Below, one piece after another: positions 28,201 through 37,273 of a stretch of 64,000 nucleotides of DNA. Numbering within the stretch: the stretch's first letter is position 1; each line of letters starts with the position of its first letter. The notes below the pieces were generated by a model that made no database searches, had not been told where the DNA came from, and was given only the letters and a program-made list of their open reading frames with translations. The stretch is taken from contig NZ_CAKZHQ010000051.1 of assembly GCF_936925435.1 (NCBI RefSeq), positions 1-64,000 on the forward strand, read 5' to 3'. This DNA is from an uncultured Ramlibacter sp. Its GTDB lineage: Bacteria > Pseudomonadota > Gammaproteobacteria > Burkholderiales > Burkholderiaceae_C. Both the position numbers and the translations under genes were made by a program.

Positions 28201-31200
28201 CCATCACCACCGCAGGTGCGGTGACAGCCAAGACTGGCATCGAGTCCTATGCGCTCTCGGGTGGTGGCGCCAACGCCATCACATTGCTGGCGGGCGCGAC
28301 AGACCTGAGTGGCGCGGCTGGCAATGTCACCACGGTGGCCGTGGGCAGTAGCACGGTGTCAGGCACCTGGGCCCTGGGCAATGGTGCCGACGCGATCGTC
28401 GCCACCAACGGCGCGAACATCGCCGGGGTCAACGCCGGCGCGGCAACGACCGCTGAGAGCCTGACCCTGGCCGGTGGGATCGCCATGACGCAGGCGCAGT
28501 ACCTGGGCCTGACGTCCATCACGGCCGCCGGCGGCTCGGACGCCGTGGCCATCACCAGCGGTGGCGCGGTGACAGCCAGGGCCGGCATCGAGGCCTATGC
28601 GCTGTCTGGCGGCGGCGCCAACAACATCACGGTGCTGGCGGGTGCGATCGGCCTGACCGGTGCAGCCGGCAACGCCACCACGGTGACGGTCGGCGGCAAC
28701 ACCGTCAGTGGCACCTGGGCCCTGGCCAACGCCGCTGACAGCCTCGTCGCCACCGATGGCGCCGACATCTCGGGCGTGAACACGGGCAGCGCCACCAGCG
28801 CAGAAAACCTCACGCTGAGCGGCGGCATCGCCATGACGCAGGCGCAGTACCTGGCCCTGACATCCATCACGGCCGCCGGCGGCGCCGATGCGGTCAACAT
28901 CAGCACCGCTGGCGCGGTGGCGGCCAAGGCCGGCATCGAGTCCTATGCACTCTCGAGCGGCGGCACCAACAGCATCACGGTGCTGGCCGGCGCGACTGGC
29001 CTGAGCGGCGCGGCTGGCAACGCCACCACGGTGACCGTGGGTGGCAACACCGTCAGCGGCACCTGGGCCCTGGCCAACGGCGCCGACGTGCTGGTGGCCA
29101 CCGATGGCGCGAGCATCGCCGGGGTCAACGCCGGTGCGGCCACGACTGCCGAGAGCCTGACGCTGACAGGCGGGATCAGCATGACGCTGGCGCAGCACGA
29201 CGGCCTGGCCATCACGGCCGCTGGCGGTGCTGATGCGATCACCATCAGCACTGCCGGCACGGTGACGGCCAAGGCCGGCATCGAGTCCTATGTGCTCTCT
29301 GGCGGCGGCGCCAACGACATCACGGTGCTGGCGGGCACGACCGGCATCACAGGCGCGGCCGGCAACGCCACGACGGTGACCGTGGGCGGCGGCACGGTGG
29401 CAGGCACCTGGGCCCTGGCCAACGGCGCCGACGCGCTGGTGGCCACCAGTGGTGCGAACATCACCGCCGTCAATACCGGCGCAGCAACCTCGGCCGAGAA
29501 CCTCACGCTGACCGGCGGCATCACGATGACGCGCGACCAGCACGAGGCCTTCACCGGCACCGTCTCCGCCGGCGGCGGCAGCGACTCGGTGACCATCACC
29601 ACCAGTGGCGTCGTCACGCTGAAAGCTGGCGTAGAAAGCTACATCGTGGCGCAGCAAGCCGGCACGCCCAACACCATGTCGGTGTCTGCTGCGGTTGCCG
29701 GCGTCAACATCACGGGTGGCAAAGGCGATGCCTTGGTTGTCGTCGACACCAATGTCACCGCGACCGGCAACTGGTCGCTCAACGGCACCAGCGACGGCCT
29801 CAGCGCCGCGACCGGCGCCAACATCAGCGGTGTCAACGGCGGCCTGGCCACCACAGCCAAAAGCCTGAACCTCATCGGCGCCATGACCATGACGCAGGCG
29901 CAGCACCAGGGATTCACCAGCTTCACGGCGGTGGGCGCCTCGGACTCGATCACGATCACCACCGGCGGCGCCATCACGGCCGGGGCCGGCATCAACAGCT
30001 ACGTGCTGTCGGGTGGCGGCGCCAACAACCTAGCGGTGCTCTCGGGCACGACGGGCATCACCGGTTCAATGAAAAACGCCACGACGGTGACCGTCGCGGG
30101 CCAGACCGTGGCCGGCACCTGGGCGTTGGCCCACACCACCGACGACACGATCGTCGCCACCGGCACTTCGAACATCGCCGGCGTCAATGGTGGCGCCGTG
30201 ACCTCCGCCGAGAAGCTCACGCTCACTGGCGCCATCACCATGACGCGCGACCAGCACGAGGCGCTCGCCATCACGGGCGCGGGCGGTTCGGACGCGGTGA
30301 CCATCACCACCCAGGGCATCGTCACGCTGAAGGCCGGCGTCGAGAGCTACATCGTGTCGCAACCTGGCAAGGCCAACACCGTGTCGATGACCACCGCTGA
30401 CGGCGGCGTGAACATCGCTGATGACAAAGGCACGACGACTGTGGAGATCGATGCCGGCACCGTTGTCACCGGCACCTGGTCCCTGAGCGGTAACTTCGAC
30501 GCGATCGGCGCCGCCAATGGCGTCAACCTCAGCGGCATCAATGGAGGCGCTGACACGACGGCGAGGTACCTCACCGTCAACGGCAGCACGATCTCGATGT
30601 CGCAGGCGCAGCACGAGAAATTCACCAGCATTGTGGCAAACGGCAGTTCTGATGTGCTCACGATCACCTCAGGCGGCGCGGTGAAGGCATGGACCGGCAT
30701 CGAGACCTATGCGCTGTCGGGTGGCGGCGCAAACAACATCACGGTGCTCACGGGCGCGACCGGCATTACCGGGTCAGCGAATTACGCCACGACGGTGACC
30801 GTCGGGGCAGGGCTGGCCGTGTCGGGCACCTGGACGCTGAACAACGGATTCGACGTGATCACCGCCGCCAGTGGTTCCAGCATCGCCGGTGTCAACGGGG
30901 GCGCGGGCACCACGGGGGCGGAAACCCTGAACATCACCGGCACGGTCAGCATGACGGCGGCCCAGCACGGGGCGATGGCCATCGCGGTGGGAAGCAGCAC
31001 CGACGCGGCGAAGATCACCACAGGCGGTACCGTCAACGCCAAGGCCAGCGTCGGAACCTACAGCCTGTCCTCCGTCGCGTCCAACACGCTCAACGTGAAC
31101 GGAGGCAAGCTGGATGTCGGCATCATCGGCGATGCGAGCAACGCCACGACGGTGAGCATTGGCGGCAACACCGTCACCGGCACGTACATCCTGAGCAACG

Positions 31201-32990
31201 CAGCCGATGTGCTGGACGCCACAGACGGCGCCAACATCGCAGGCGCCACGCTAACGCAGGTCGAGCGCTTGGCAATGGCCGGCGCCGTGACCATGCGGGC
31301 CAACCAGTACGGCGCGTTCAGCCAGATCACCGCGGGCGGCAGCAACGACAGGATCATCCTGACCCAGGCGCTCGGCGCAAGCTTGCTGAACGCCGCGGTG
31401 GAGCACTTCACCCTGGCCGCGGGCAACAACTCGGCCACCCTGGAAGCCGCGCAGACCGTCGACGCGACGGCGCTGACCGCGGGCCAGGCTCTGTCGCTGG
31501 CAGGCAGCTTCGCCGCGACCGTCACACTGACGGCAGGCGCGCTGTCGGCGGGCTCGGCGAGTGGCAACCTGACCGTCAACGCAGGCACGGCCGCCAACAC
31601 CATCATCGGCGGCAGCGGCAACGACACGGTCAACGCAGGCGGCGGCGACGACCTCATCACCGGCGGCAACGGAACCGACACCCTCAACGGCGACAACGGC
31701 AACGACACCTTCTTTTACGATTCGATGGCGCTGTTTCTTTCGGCGAACGCGCTGCTCGACCTGGTCAATGGCGGCAGCGACATCGACACCGCCGAGATTG
31801 AAGGCAGCATCATCCTGGCGACGGCGTCCGACCTGACGCGCATGACCAGCGTCGAGAGGATCACGGCGCGGTCCCTATCCACGGCCCTGCAGACGCACAG
31901 CGTCATTGTCAACAGCGACTTCAACCTGGGCGGCGTGACCACCATCGACCTGTCGGGCGACACCAACAGCGGATCGGCCGCGACCATCGATTTCACCGGC
32001 GTCACCACCGCCATGACGCTCAAGGGCGTGGGCGCGGGCAAGAACACCATCACCGGCGGCTCGGGCGCGGACACGCTGATCGGCAGCACGGGCGTCGGCA
32101 CCGTCAACACCATCAACGGGGGCATGGGCGCGGACACCATCGTTGGCGGCTCAGGCCACGACTTCTTCATCTACGACAGCGCGGCCGCCGCGGTCGCGGA
32201 CGACGTCACCGGTGGGGGGGGCACCGACAGCGTGCTGTTCAGGTCGACCACGGGTGAGACGCTGGTGGTGGGCAACAACTTCAAGGCGGGCCTTTCCTAC
32301 ATGGTCACCACCAACAGCACCGCAACGGCCAACGGGACGACCGCCGAAAACATCAATGCCAGCACCCATACGGGGGGCGCCGTCACGCTGACCGGGAACG
32401 CCGGCAACAACATCCTGACCGGGTCGGTGGGTGCGGACACGCTGGTCGGCGGCGGGGGCAACGACACCATGCGCGGTGGCGCCGGCGGTGACACCATCAC
32501 CAGATCTCCCACAGGCACGACAACCTATGTCTTCGAGAACACGGCCAGCAACAACGGCAACGACTCCCTGAACGGAGTGCGCGCTGACAACACCTACAAC
32601 GACGTCTTCAATTTCTCCGCGTTTCTGGGCACCAGCGTCGTCAAGCGCGCCGCGGTGGACGCGATCGAACCGCTGGTGGGGCTGGACCTGACGACCGGGC
32701 AGAACGTCGGCATCCGTTATGGGACTGGCAGCTTGGGCACTGGCAACATCCGGCTCGCGACTGACAACGCCGTGGCCGGCGAAGTGGCCATAGCCGACGA
32801 CGGCAAGGCCGTGGTGTTTTCATTCTCATCGGGCAACTCAAGTGGCTCCGCGACCGGCACGATCTACTACGTGCAAGACACCCTCATTGGGGGCGGGCAG
32901 CAATGGGAGGTGTTCGCGGTCGGTTCGATCAACAGCAACTCCGGCAGCACGAGCGTCACGAACTTCGCAATTTATAGCAACTACATCTAG
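25284..32990 (+). CDS. Giant DUF4214 / tandem-repeat / RTX surface or secreted protein
   Basis: About 2568 residues. Residues 10-175 resemble DUF4214 (LYLAYFGRPPDADGMRFY, IYQSLFNRDAEPAGQAYW). Residues about 410-2020 are about 14 tandem beta-rich units of 115 residues, each with an AENLTLTGGI-MT--QH segment, an AGIESY segment and GAAGNATTVTVGG. RTX calcium-binding nonapeptides follow near 2107-2145 (GGSGNDTVNAGGGDDLITGG), 2255-2295 and 2370-2415, then a serine/glycine-rich tail ending FAIYSNYI, as in type I secretion signals. No cysteine-rich or lipobox signal. TTG 25284 is favoured by GGAAGG 6 bases upstream; ATG 25296 is the alternative. Probable S-layer-like protein or adhesin; no secretion genes lie nearby. 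Confidence 0.85.
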   Translation: MSLKMSVTTDQLFQLYLAYFGRPPDADGMRFYTSGNHELKDVAAAFSASPESVALHGSSFGTAQVNAIYQSLFNRDAEPAGQAYWQQEVNSGRLSPAQAAMAILTGAQNADKAAVSNKLALAHSFYEQLDTPAEINGYAGTAAAALARNFIHSVDASDASLASAQASLQAKVLAITGTGQVPPVGPPAAPDPVFAVSKDGGDIVSFTTAGAQISVTEALGVFTFTSSGTTGTAAAPITGIVVPTGTTLSISSVLASGKTFSGAGTALVVANTTGEDLSTFTATGVTGFQLTSGESYTLTAAQAAIGRIGAAGAAGTLTDGGTIIVRDSLAALGGGVAATLKTKGADSVIATAATSADVSAISVAGIDSITLATGQNYTMTAAQAALVATAPGAQTLTLTTPASGTLSAAVESFVLGNFANTATLGAAAQNVSGAAGTASSLAIGGLAATGTWTLANGADTLVATNGANIAGVNAGAATTAENLTLTGAITMTRVQHEAFTGTVLATGGADAITISGAGAVTAKAGIESYALSGGGANDITVLAGTTGLTGAAGNATTVTVGGGTVAGTWALGNGADSIVATDGADISGVNAGSATSAENLTLTGGVSMTLAQHDGLAITAAGGSDKISITTGGAVTAKAGIESYAVSSGGTNSIMVLAGATGLSGAAGNATTVTVGGNTVSGTWALANGADSLVATDGASIAGVNLGAATTAENLTLTGGIAMTLSQHDALAITAAGGVDKISITSGGAVTAKAGIESYAVSGGGANNITVLAGATGISGAAGNATTVTVGGGTVSGTWALANGTDSLVATDGSDISGVNTGSAISAENLTLTGGIAMTLAQHDGLAITAAGGADKITISSGGTVTAKAGIESYVVSGGGANNITVLAGVTGLTGAVGNATTVTVGGNTVSGTWALGNGADVLVATSGANIAGVNTGAATTAENLTLTGAITMTRVQHEALAVAAAGGADAVTITTAGAVTAKTGIESYALSGGGANAITLLAGATDLSGAAGNVTTVAVGSSTVSGTWALGNGADAIVATNGANIAGVNAGAATTAESLTLAGGIAMTQAQYLGLTSITAAGGSDAVAITSGGAVTARAGIEAYALSGGGANNITVLAGAIGLTGAAGNATTVTVGGNTVSGTWALANAADSLVATDGADISGVNTGSATSAENLTLSGGIAMTQAQYLALTSITAAGGADAVNISTAGAVAAKAGIESYALSSGGTNSITVLAGATGLSGAAGNATTVTVGGNTVSGTWALANGADVLVATDGASIAGVNAGAATTAESLTLTGGISMTLAQHDGLAITAAGGADAITISTAGTVTAKAGIESYVLSGGGANDITVLAGTTGITGAAGNATTVTVGGGTVAGTWALANGADALVATSGANITAVNTGAATSAENLTLTGGITMTRDQHEAFTGTVSAGGGSDSVTITTSGVVTLKAGVESYIVAQQAGTPNTMSVSAAVAGVNITGGKGDALVVVDTNVTATGNWSLNGTSDGLSAATGANISGVNGGLATTAKSLNLIGAMTMTQAQHQGFTSFTAVGASDSITITTGGAITAGAGINSYVLSGGGANNLAVLSGTTGITGSMKNATTVTVAGQTVAGTWALAHTTDDTIVATGTSNIAGVNGGAVTSAEKLTLTGAITMTRDQHEALAITGAGGSDAVTITTQGIVTLKAGVESYIVSQPGKANTVSMTTADGGVNIADDKGTTTVEIDAGTVVTGTWSLSGNFDAIGAANGVNLSGINGGADTTARYLTVNGSTISMSQAQHEKFTSIVANGSSDVLTITSGGAVKAWTGIETYALSGGGANNITVLTGATGITGSANYATTVTVGAGLAVSGTWTLNNGFDVITAASGSSIAGVNGGAGTTGAETLNITGTVSMTAAQHGAMAIAVGSSTDAAKITTGGTVNAKASVGTYSLSSVASNTLNVNGGKLDVGIIGDASNATTVSIGGNTVTGTYILSNAADVLDATDGANIAGATLTQVERLAMAGAVTMRANQYGAFSQITAGGSNDRIILTQALGASLLNAAVEHFTLAAGNNSATLEAAQTVDATALTAGQALSLAGSFAATVTLTAGALSAGSASGNLTVNAGTAANTIIGGSGNDTVNAGGGDDLITGGNGTDTLNGDNGNDTFFYDSMALFLSANALLDLVNGGSDIDTAEIEGSIILATASDLTRMTSVERITARSLSTALQTHSVIVNSDFNLGGVTTIDLSGDTNSGSAATIDFTGVTTAMTLKGVGAGKNTITGGSGADTLIGSTGVGTVNTINGGMGADTIVGGSGHDFFIYDSAAAAVADDVTGGGGTDSVLFRSTTGETLVVGNNFKAGLSYMVTTNSTATANGTTAENINASTHTGGAVTLTGNAGNNILTGSVGADTLVGGGGNDTMRGGAGGDTITRSPTGTTTYVFENTASNNGNDSLNGVRADNTYNDVFNFSAFLGTSVVKRAAVDAIEPLVGLDLTTGQNVGIRYGTGSLGTGNIRLATDNAVAGEVAIADDGKAVVFSFSSGNSSGSATGTIYYVQDTLIGGGQQWEVFAVGSINSNSGSTSVTNFAIYSNYI
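26520..31400 (+). repeat. Tandem array of about 14 coding units of about 345 bp
   Basis: The AGIESY-type landmark recurs near 26865, 27210, 27555, 27900, 28245, 28593, 28941 and 29286: spacings of 345, 345, 345, 345, 348, 348 and 345 bases. Further, more diverged copies sit near 29635, 29995, 30345, 30700 and 31055. The reading frame is kept throughout. The first eight are close to each other in DNA as well as protein; later ones are progressively different. Confidence 0.88.
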
Positions 32991-32995
32991 GCCTG

Positions 32996-33094
32996 GTCAC
33001 GCCGCTCAACTTCCGGCACCTCTATGACTTCTGGGTGGTCGCCAAGGACGGCGGCACCTCCCGCGCCGCGGAGCGGCGGGGCATGGCGGCCTGA
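32996..33094 (+). pseudogene. LysR (NhaR-like) regulator, N-terminal remnant
   Basis: Starting six bases past the giant gene, 32 codons read VTPLNFRHLYDFWVVAKDGG-TSRAAERRGMAA and then stop. This is the first helix-turn-helix half of an NhaR-type LysR regulator (NFRHLYYFWVVAKEG...). The initiator codon is GTC, not a start, and the rest of the gene is absent. Confidence 0.7.
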
Positions 33095-33357
33095 TCAAAG
33101 GCCTCCGACAGCCCCTTTGCCTGGCTGCGCCGCGCCTGCAGCAGCTGCCAGACATTGACCGGCACCAGCACAAGATGCAAGGCCAGAGCTGGGCCTGCAG
33201 GGCATAGGCGATGAAGGCTGCATTGGCAGCCAGAGCCGCGTAGCGCAGGCGGAGCATGTTGTTGCATGAGAAGGCCAGCAGCGTGAGCGCCGCGGCCGCC
33301 CATCCCAGAACCTCATGCAGATGGAGCGCAAGGTCTGCTGCGCCTGCTGCACCATTC
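33022..33357 (-). pseudogene. Frameshifted small membrane protein
   Basis: On the minus strand one frame reads LHLHEVLGWAAAALTLLAF...MLRLRYAALAANAAFIAYALQAQLWP, and the next frame takes up with LALHLVLVPVNVWQLLQARRSQ. Together they make one three-helix protein of about 90-110 residues. The shift lies near 33180-33195. No in-frame ATG remains at the N-terminus. A decayed gene. Confidence 0.6.
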
Positions 33358-33450
33358 GACACCGCCGTCGCGGCGAGAGGCGGATTGCGCAGCTTGAGGG
33401 AGGTGGTGGGACGCGGATAATGGAACGCCTGCAAGCAGCTGGAGCGTCCC

Positions 33451-34149
33451 ATGCCCGCCACCATCACCGCCTTTGCACGCTCGCCCGATCGCGGCAGGGG
33501 CCTGGCCCGTGACATGCGCGTGCGCTGGGCGCTGGAAGAAGTGGGCCAGCCCTACGAGGTCCGCCTGGTGTCGTTCAGTGAGATGAAGGAGCCCGCGCAC
33601 CGCGCCCTCCATCCTTTCGGGCAGATCCCCACCTATGAGGAAGGCGATCTCGCCCTGTTCGAGTCCGGGGCCATCGTCTTGCACATCGCGCAGCGCCATG
33701 CCGGCTTGCTGCCCGACGATGCGAACGCAAGGGCCCGCGCGGTGGCGTGGATGTTTGCTGCCCTCAATACCGTGGAGCCGCCCATCCTGGAGAACCGGTT
33801 TGCCTGGATGCTCGAGCGCGACCAGCCCTGGTACGCGCAACGCCAGCAGGTTCTGGACGACCGCGTGCGTGTGCGGCTGGCTGAGCTCTCCGGCCGGCTC
33901 GGCGATGCGCAATGGCTGGACGGTGCGTTCAGCGCGGGCGACCTGTTGATGGTGACGGTGCTGCGCCGCCTGGGCGCATGGCCTGTGCTGGATGAATATC
34001 CGAATCTTTGCGCCTATGTCGCCCGCGCCGAAGAGCGCCCAGCGTACAAGCGCGCTTTCGACGACCAGCTGGCGGTCTTCACCACCAGCGCACCCGATAC
34101 ACTGACCGGCAAAGGACTTGAAAAAAATGGGGACTCAAGCGACGTTTGA
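33451..34149 (+). CDS. Glutathione S-transferase
   Basis: A 232-residue GST: thioredoxin-like domain at residues 1-85 (RDMRVRWALEEVGQPYEVRLVSF, GQIPTYEEGDLALFESGAIVLHIA with the cis-Pro and ES glutathione site), then the all-helical domain. Bacterial class of the Gst/YfcG-like type; substrate unknown. The last 8 codons overlap a separate small ORF, so its C-terminus may have been altered by rearrangement. Confidence 0.88.
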   Translation: MPATITAFARSPDRGRGLARDMRVRWALEEVGQPYEVRLVSFSEMKEPAHRALHPFGQIPTYEEGDLALFESGAIVLHIAQRHAGLLPDDANARARAVAWMFAALNTVEPPILENRFAWMLERDQPWYAQRQQVLDDRVRVRLAELSGRLGDAQWLDGAFSAGDLLMVTVLRRLGAWPVLDEYPNLCAYVARAEERPAYKRAFDDQLAVFTTSAPDTLTGKGLEKNGDSSDV

Positions 34150-34276
34150 CCAGGGGCTGTTCGCCGGCCGGCAGGTCACCGGCTACGAAGATGTCTTCAC
34201 CAAGATCGAGATGTGCCGCAAGCACTACACCGAGTGCGGACTGGGCGCGGCCTTCGTGGACCAGTACATCCGTTAA
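34127..34276 (+). CDS. 49-residue ORF, unrecognised, possibly a gene fragment
   Basis: It starts inside the GST gene end, with AAAGGA about 10 bases before the ATG. The protein ([39 protein letters not shown]) looks like real globular sequence, perhaps the C-terminal piece of a longer enzyme. I do not recognise a family. It ends 20 bases before garD, so it could also act as a translated leader. Confidence 0.4.
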   Translation: MGTQATFDQGLFAGRQVTGYEDVFTKIEMCRKHYTECGLGAAFVDQYIR

Positions 34277-34296
34277 AGCGTTTTTTGATTGATTCC

Positions 34297-35865
34297 ATGC
34301 AAGCTGCCATCGCATCCCCCCTGTACATCACCATGCACGCCAGCGACAACGTCGCCATCGTCGCCAACGATGGCGGCCTGCCCGCGGGAACGGTGTTCCC
34401 TTGCGGCCTGACGCTGCGCGACCACGTTCCCCAGGGCCACAAGGTGGCGTTGCAAGACCTGGCCCAGGGCAGCGCGGTGCGCCGTTACAACGTGCCCATC
34501 GGCTACGCGCTGAAAGACATCCCGGCCGGCAGCTGGGTTCATGAGCGCCTGCTGCAGATGCCCGACGCCCTGGGCCTGGACAAGCTGCCGATTGCCACCG
34601 TCAAGCCCGAACCCATGGCGCCGCTGGAGGGCTACACATTCGAGGGCTACCGCAACGCCGACGGCTCGGTCGGCACCCGCAACATCCTGGCCATCACCCA
34701 GACCGTGCAATGCGTGGCCGGGGTCACGGAATTCGCCGTGCAGCGGATCAAGGACGAACTGCTGCCGCGCTACCCCAATGTGGACGACGTCGTCGCACTT
34801 GAACACGGCTACGGCTGCGGCGTGGCCATCGACGCGCCCGATGCCGTCGTGCCCATCCGCACGCTGCGCAACATCAGCCTGAACCCCAATTTCGGCGGCG
34901 AGGTGATGCTGGTCAGCCTGGGCTGCGAGAAGCTGCAACCCGAAAGGCTGATGCCGCCGGGAACGATTGCCGTCATCGACGAGCGCCAGACCCAGGATGC
35001 GGCGCTGGACGTGGTCTGCCTGCAGGACGAGGCCCATGTGGGCTTCATGTCCATGGTCGAGTCCATCCTGCGCCAGGCCGAAGTGCATCTGAAGCGATTG
35101 AATGCGCGCCGGCGCGAGACCGTGCCGGCCAGCGAGCTGGTGGTGGGCGTGCAATGCGGCGGCAGCGATGCCTTTTCCGGCGTCACCGCCAATCCGGCCG
35201 TGGGCTTTTGCACCGACCTGTTGGTGCGCGCCGGCGCCAGCGTCATGTTCTCCGAGACGACCGAGGTGCGCGACGGCATCGACCAGCTCACTTCGCGCGC
35301 CACCACGCCCCAGGTGGCCGAGGCGATGATCCGCGAGATGGCCTGGTACGACGCCTACCTGCAGCGCGGCAGCGTCGACCGGAGCGCCAACACCTCGCCG
35401 GGCAACAAGAAGGGTGGCCTGTCCAACATCGTGGAAAAGGCCATGGGCTCCATCGTCAAGTCGGGCACGTCGCCGATCTCGGGCGTGCTGGCGCCGGGCG
35501 AAAAGCTCAGGCAACGCGGCCTGACCTACGCCGCCACACCGGCCAGCGACTTCATCTGCGGCACGCTGCAGCTGGCGGCCGGCATGAACATGCACGTGTT
35601 CACCACCGGTCGCGGCACGCCTTATGGCCTGGCGCAGGTGCCGGTCATCAAGGTGGCCACGCGCAGTGATCTGGCGCGCCGCTGGCACGACCTGATGGAC
35701 GTGAACGCCGGCACCATCGCCGACGGCACACACAGCATCGAGCAGGTGGGCTGGGAGCTGTTCCAGCTGATGCTCGATGTCGCCAGCGGCCGCAAGAAGA
35801 CCTGGGCCGAGCACTGGAAGCTGCACAACGCCCTCGTGCTTTTCAATCCGGCGCCGATCACTTGA
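34297..35865 (+). CDS. garD: Galactarate dehydratase
   Basis: A 522-residue UxaA/GarD-family iron enzyme converting D-galactarate to 5-dehydro-4-deoxy-D-glucarate. N-terminal SAF domain at residues about 1-100 ([29 protein letters not shown]); core with [23 protein letters not shown] near residue 170, [32 protein letters not shown] near 285 and [18 protein letters not shown] 34297 is chosen for the fit to the family start. The next pathway enzymes (GarL or KdgD) are not in the window; GlxR at 17-18 kb could act downstream. No neighbouring regulator is obvious. Confidence 0.92.
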   Translation: MQAAIASPLYITMHASDNVAIVANDGGLPAGTVFPCGLTLRDHVPQGHKVALQDLAQGSAVRRYNVPIGYALKDIPAGSWVHERLLQMPDALGLDKLPIATVKPEPMAPLEGYTFEGYRNADGSVGTRNILAITQTVQCVAGVTEFAVQRIKDELLPRYPNVDDVVALEHGYGCGVAIDAPDAVVPIRTLRNISLNPNFGGEVMLVSLGCEKLQPERLMPPGTIAVIDERQTQDAALDVVCLQDEAHVGFMSMVESILRQAEVHLKRLNARRRETVPASELVVGVQCGGSDAFSGVTANPAVGFCTDLLVRAGASVMFSETTEVRDGIDQLTSRATTPQVAEAMIREMAWYDAYLQRGSVDRSANTSPGNKKGGLSNIVEKAMGSIVKSGTSPISGVLAPGEKLRQRGLTYAATPASDFICGTLQLAAGMNMHVFTTGRGTPYGLAQVPVIKVATRSDLARRWHDLMDVNAGTIADGTHSIEQVGWELFQLMLDVASGRKKTWAEHWKLHNALVLFNPAPIT

Positions 35866-36263
35866 GGTGATGCTGGCCCGTCACCAGGCTTTGTGCCCGC
35901 GTGACAGGCCCGCGCTTACGCGGGCTCGCGCTAGACCACTTTGGGTCGTTGACTGCCGTCGCTCCTGCGCGACGGATCGAAGTATTTTTGCACCGCGTTG
36001 ATCAGCTGCCTAAGCAATAGGCAATGGCTGCAGAGCGAGCGTCGGCGCGGCTGCCGCAAGGGCTCCACAAGCTTGTCCACAGCCTTCTCCACGCCTGAGG
36101 TGGACAGCAGGCGAGGCAGGTGTGCTAGGCATGTCCCGCAGGTCCGCCCCGGCCAGACACGGCCATGCAAGGCGAGCGGATCGCCACCCATTTGCTTCCA
36201 ATTCCATAGCAAGTCACGCCCATTTCCCGGGAGCTACAGGCCGATTTCCCTCTAAAAAAGGCG
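35866..36263. other. 398-bp spacer between garD and the next LysR gene
   Basis: It contains TTGTCCACA-like and GTGGACA motifs around 36066-36105 and a minus-strand open frame (35931-36212) with some protein-like character (GVEKAVDKLVEPL, INAVQKYFDPSRR), but no start or ribosome site and no recognised family. I see no convincing gene. Confidence 0.35.
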
Positions 36264-37163
36264 TCAGGCCGCCGCCCGCAAACTGCGCCCCAGCGCCAGC
36301 TTGCGGATGCAGGAGGCGAATGAGCGCACAGAAGACGTCTGCCTGGCGTCGCGCTTCCACAGCATGCCCGGCGTGCGCACGGGGCTGGGGCTTTCCAGCG
36401 GGATGACGCGAACATCGTCGCGCGGCTGCACGGCGTGGCTGGAGACGATGGCGGCCAGCTGGGTGCGGGCCACCAGGCCGACGATGGGGGCGATGGTGTT
36501 CATCTCGGCGGCGATCACCGGCTCGGCGCCGCAGGCGCGAAAACACTCGTCCAGCATGACGCGCGTGGCAAAGGCGCGCGGTAGCAGGGCCAGGCTTTGC
36601 CGGTGCAGCTCCACCATGCGCACCCGCTTGCGCTGGGCCAGCGGGTGGCTGGGCGCCACCACCAGCACCATCTCTTCGGTGTAGAGCGGCTCGAACCACA
36701 GGTGGGTGGGGTCGGCCGGCTGGTAGGCGATGCCCACGTCCAGGGTCTCGTCGATCAGCCGCTGCGCGATCGCATCGGCCGCCAGCTCGTCCACCGTCAC
36801 CTTCACCGTGGGATGGCGCTTGAGGAACATGGCCAGTGCCTCGGGCACGAAACCCAGGTTGAAGGTGCCGGTGGCGCCGATGCGCACCTCGCCCGACAAC
36901 GCGTCGCCGGCGCGTTTGAGCTGCGACAGGCCGTGGTCCACCTCCTGCAGCGCCTTGGCGGCATGGCCCAGAAAGGTCTCGCCTGCCTCGGTCAGCAGCA
37001 CCCGCTTGCCGATGCGGTCGAACAGCGGGTGGCCCAGCTCGTCTTCCATCTGGCGGATCTGGTGCGAGAGCGTGGACTGGCTGACATGCGCGCGCTCGGC
37101 GGCGCGGGTGAAAGACAGGCACTCCGCCAGTGCGACGAAGTAGCGCAGATGGCGCAGTTCCAT
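36264..37163 (-). CDS. LysR-family regulator of the dioxygenase cluster
   Basis: A 299-residue LysR protein of the CatM/BenM/CbnR-like group, whose members regulate aromatic catabolism: MELRHLRYFVALAECLSF, AERAHVSQSTLSHQIRQMEDELG (HTH), then an effector domain from about residue 90 (GEVRIGATGTFNLGFVP). ATG 37163 gives the normal family N-terminus. It is divergent from the intradiol dioxygenase with a dyad in between, so it very probably controls that operon in answer to a pathway intermediate. Confidence 0.9.
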   Translation of the reverse strand: MELRHLRYFVALAECLSFTRAAERAHVSQSTLSHQIRQMEDELGHPLFDRIGKRVLLTEAGETFLGHAAKALQEVDHGLSQLKRAGDALSGEVRIGATGTFNLGFVPEALAMFLKRHPTVKVTVDELAADAIAQRLIDETLDVGIAYQPADPTHLWFEPLYTEEMVLVVAPSHPLAQRKRVRMVELHRQSLALLPRAFATRVMLDECFRACGAEPVIAAEMNTIAPIVGLVARTQLAAIVSSHAVQPRDDVRVIPLESPSPVRTPGMLWKRDARQTSSVRSFASCIRKLALGRSLRAAA

Positions 37164-37192
37164 AGGGTTTACCAAGGTGAATGATCGACGGC

Positions 37193-37207
37193 ATCGATCC
37201 GGATCAT
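37193..37207. promoter_or_regulatory. Probable LysR box in the divergent promoter
   Basis: AT-CGATCCGGATC-AT has the T-N11-A form with a 10-base perfect palindrome GATCCGGATC at 37196-37205, and flanking ATGATC at 37181 pairs with GATCAT at 37202. It lies between the LysR gene and the dioxygenase gene, the expected position for the activator site. Confidence 0.6.
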
Positions 37208-37273
37208 CGAAATTCTTCACTTCTTCTGCGTCCTGTCAATCGATACAGTCCCGCCCCATTGACGGAGATTTGC

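Noticed and set aside
25149-29906. Very long open frames on the minus strand across the giant gene (772 and 515 codons) and a ladder of 112-codon minus-strand frames
   Set aside because: They are mirror frames of a GC-rich tandem repeat; the ladder repeats with the 345-base unit, and the plus-strand protein has clear domains.
26520-31400. Regularly spaced repeats that might be taken for a CRISPR-like array
   Set aside because: The period is 345 bases, the repeats are coding and in frame, and there are no short direct repeats with unique spacers or cas genes.
36060-36110. TTGTCCACA-like sequences that recall DnaA boxes, considered as an origin
   Set aside because: Only one or two imperfect boxes, no AT-rich unwinding stretch, no dnaA/dnaN or plasmid rep gene.
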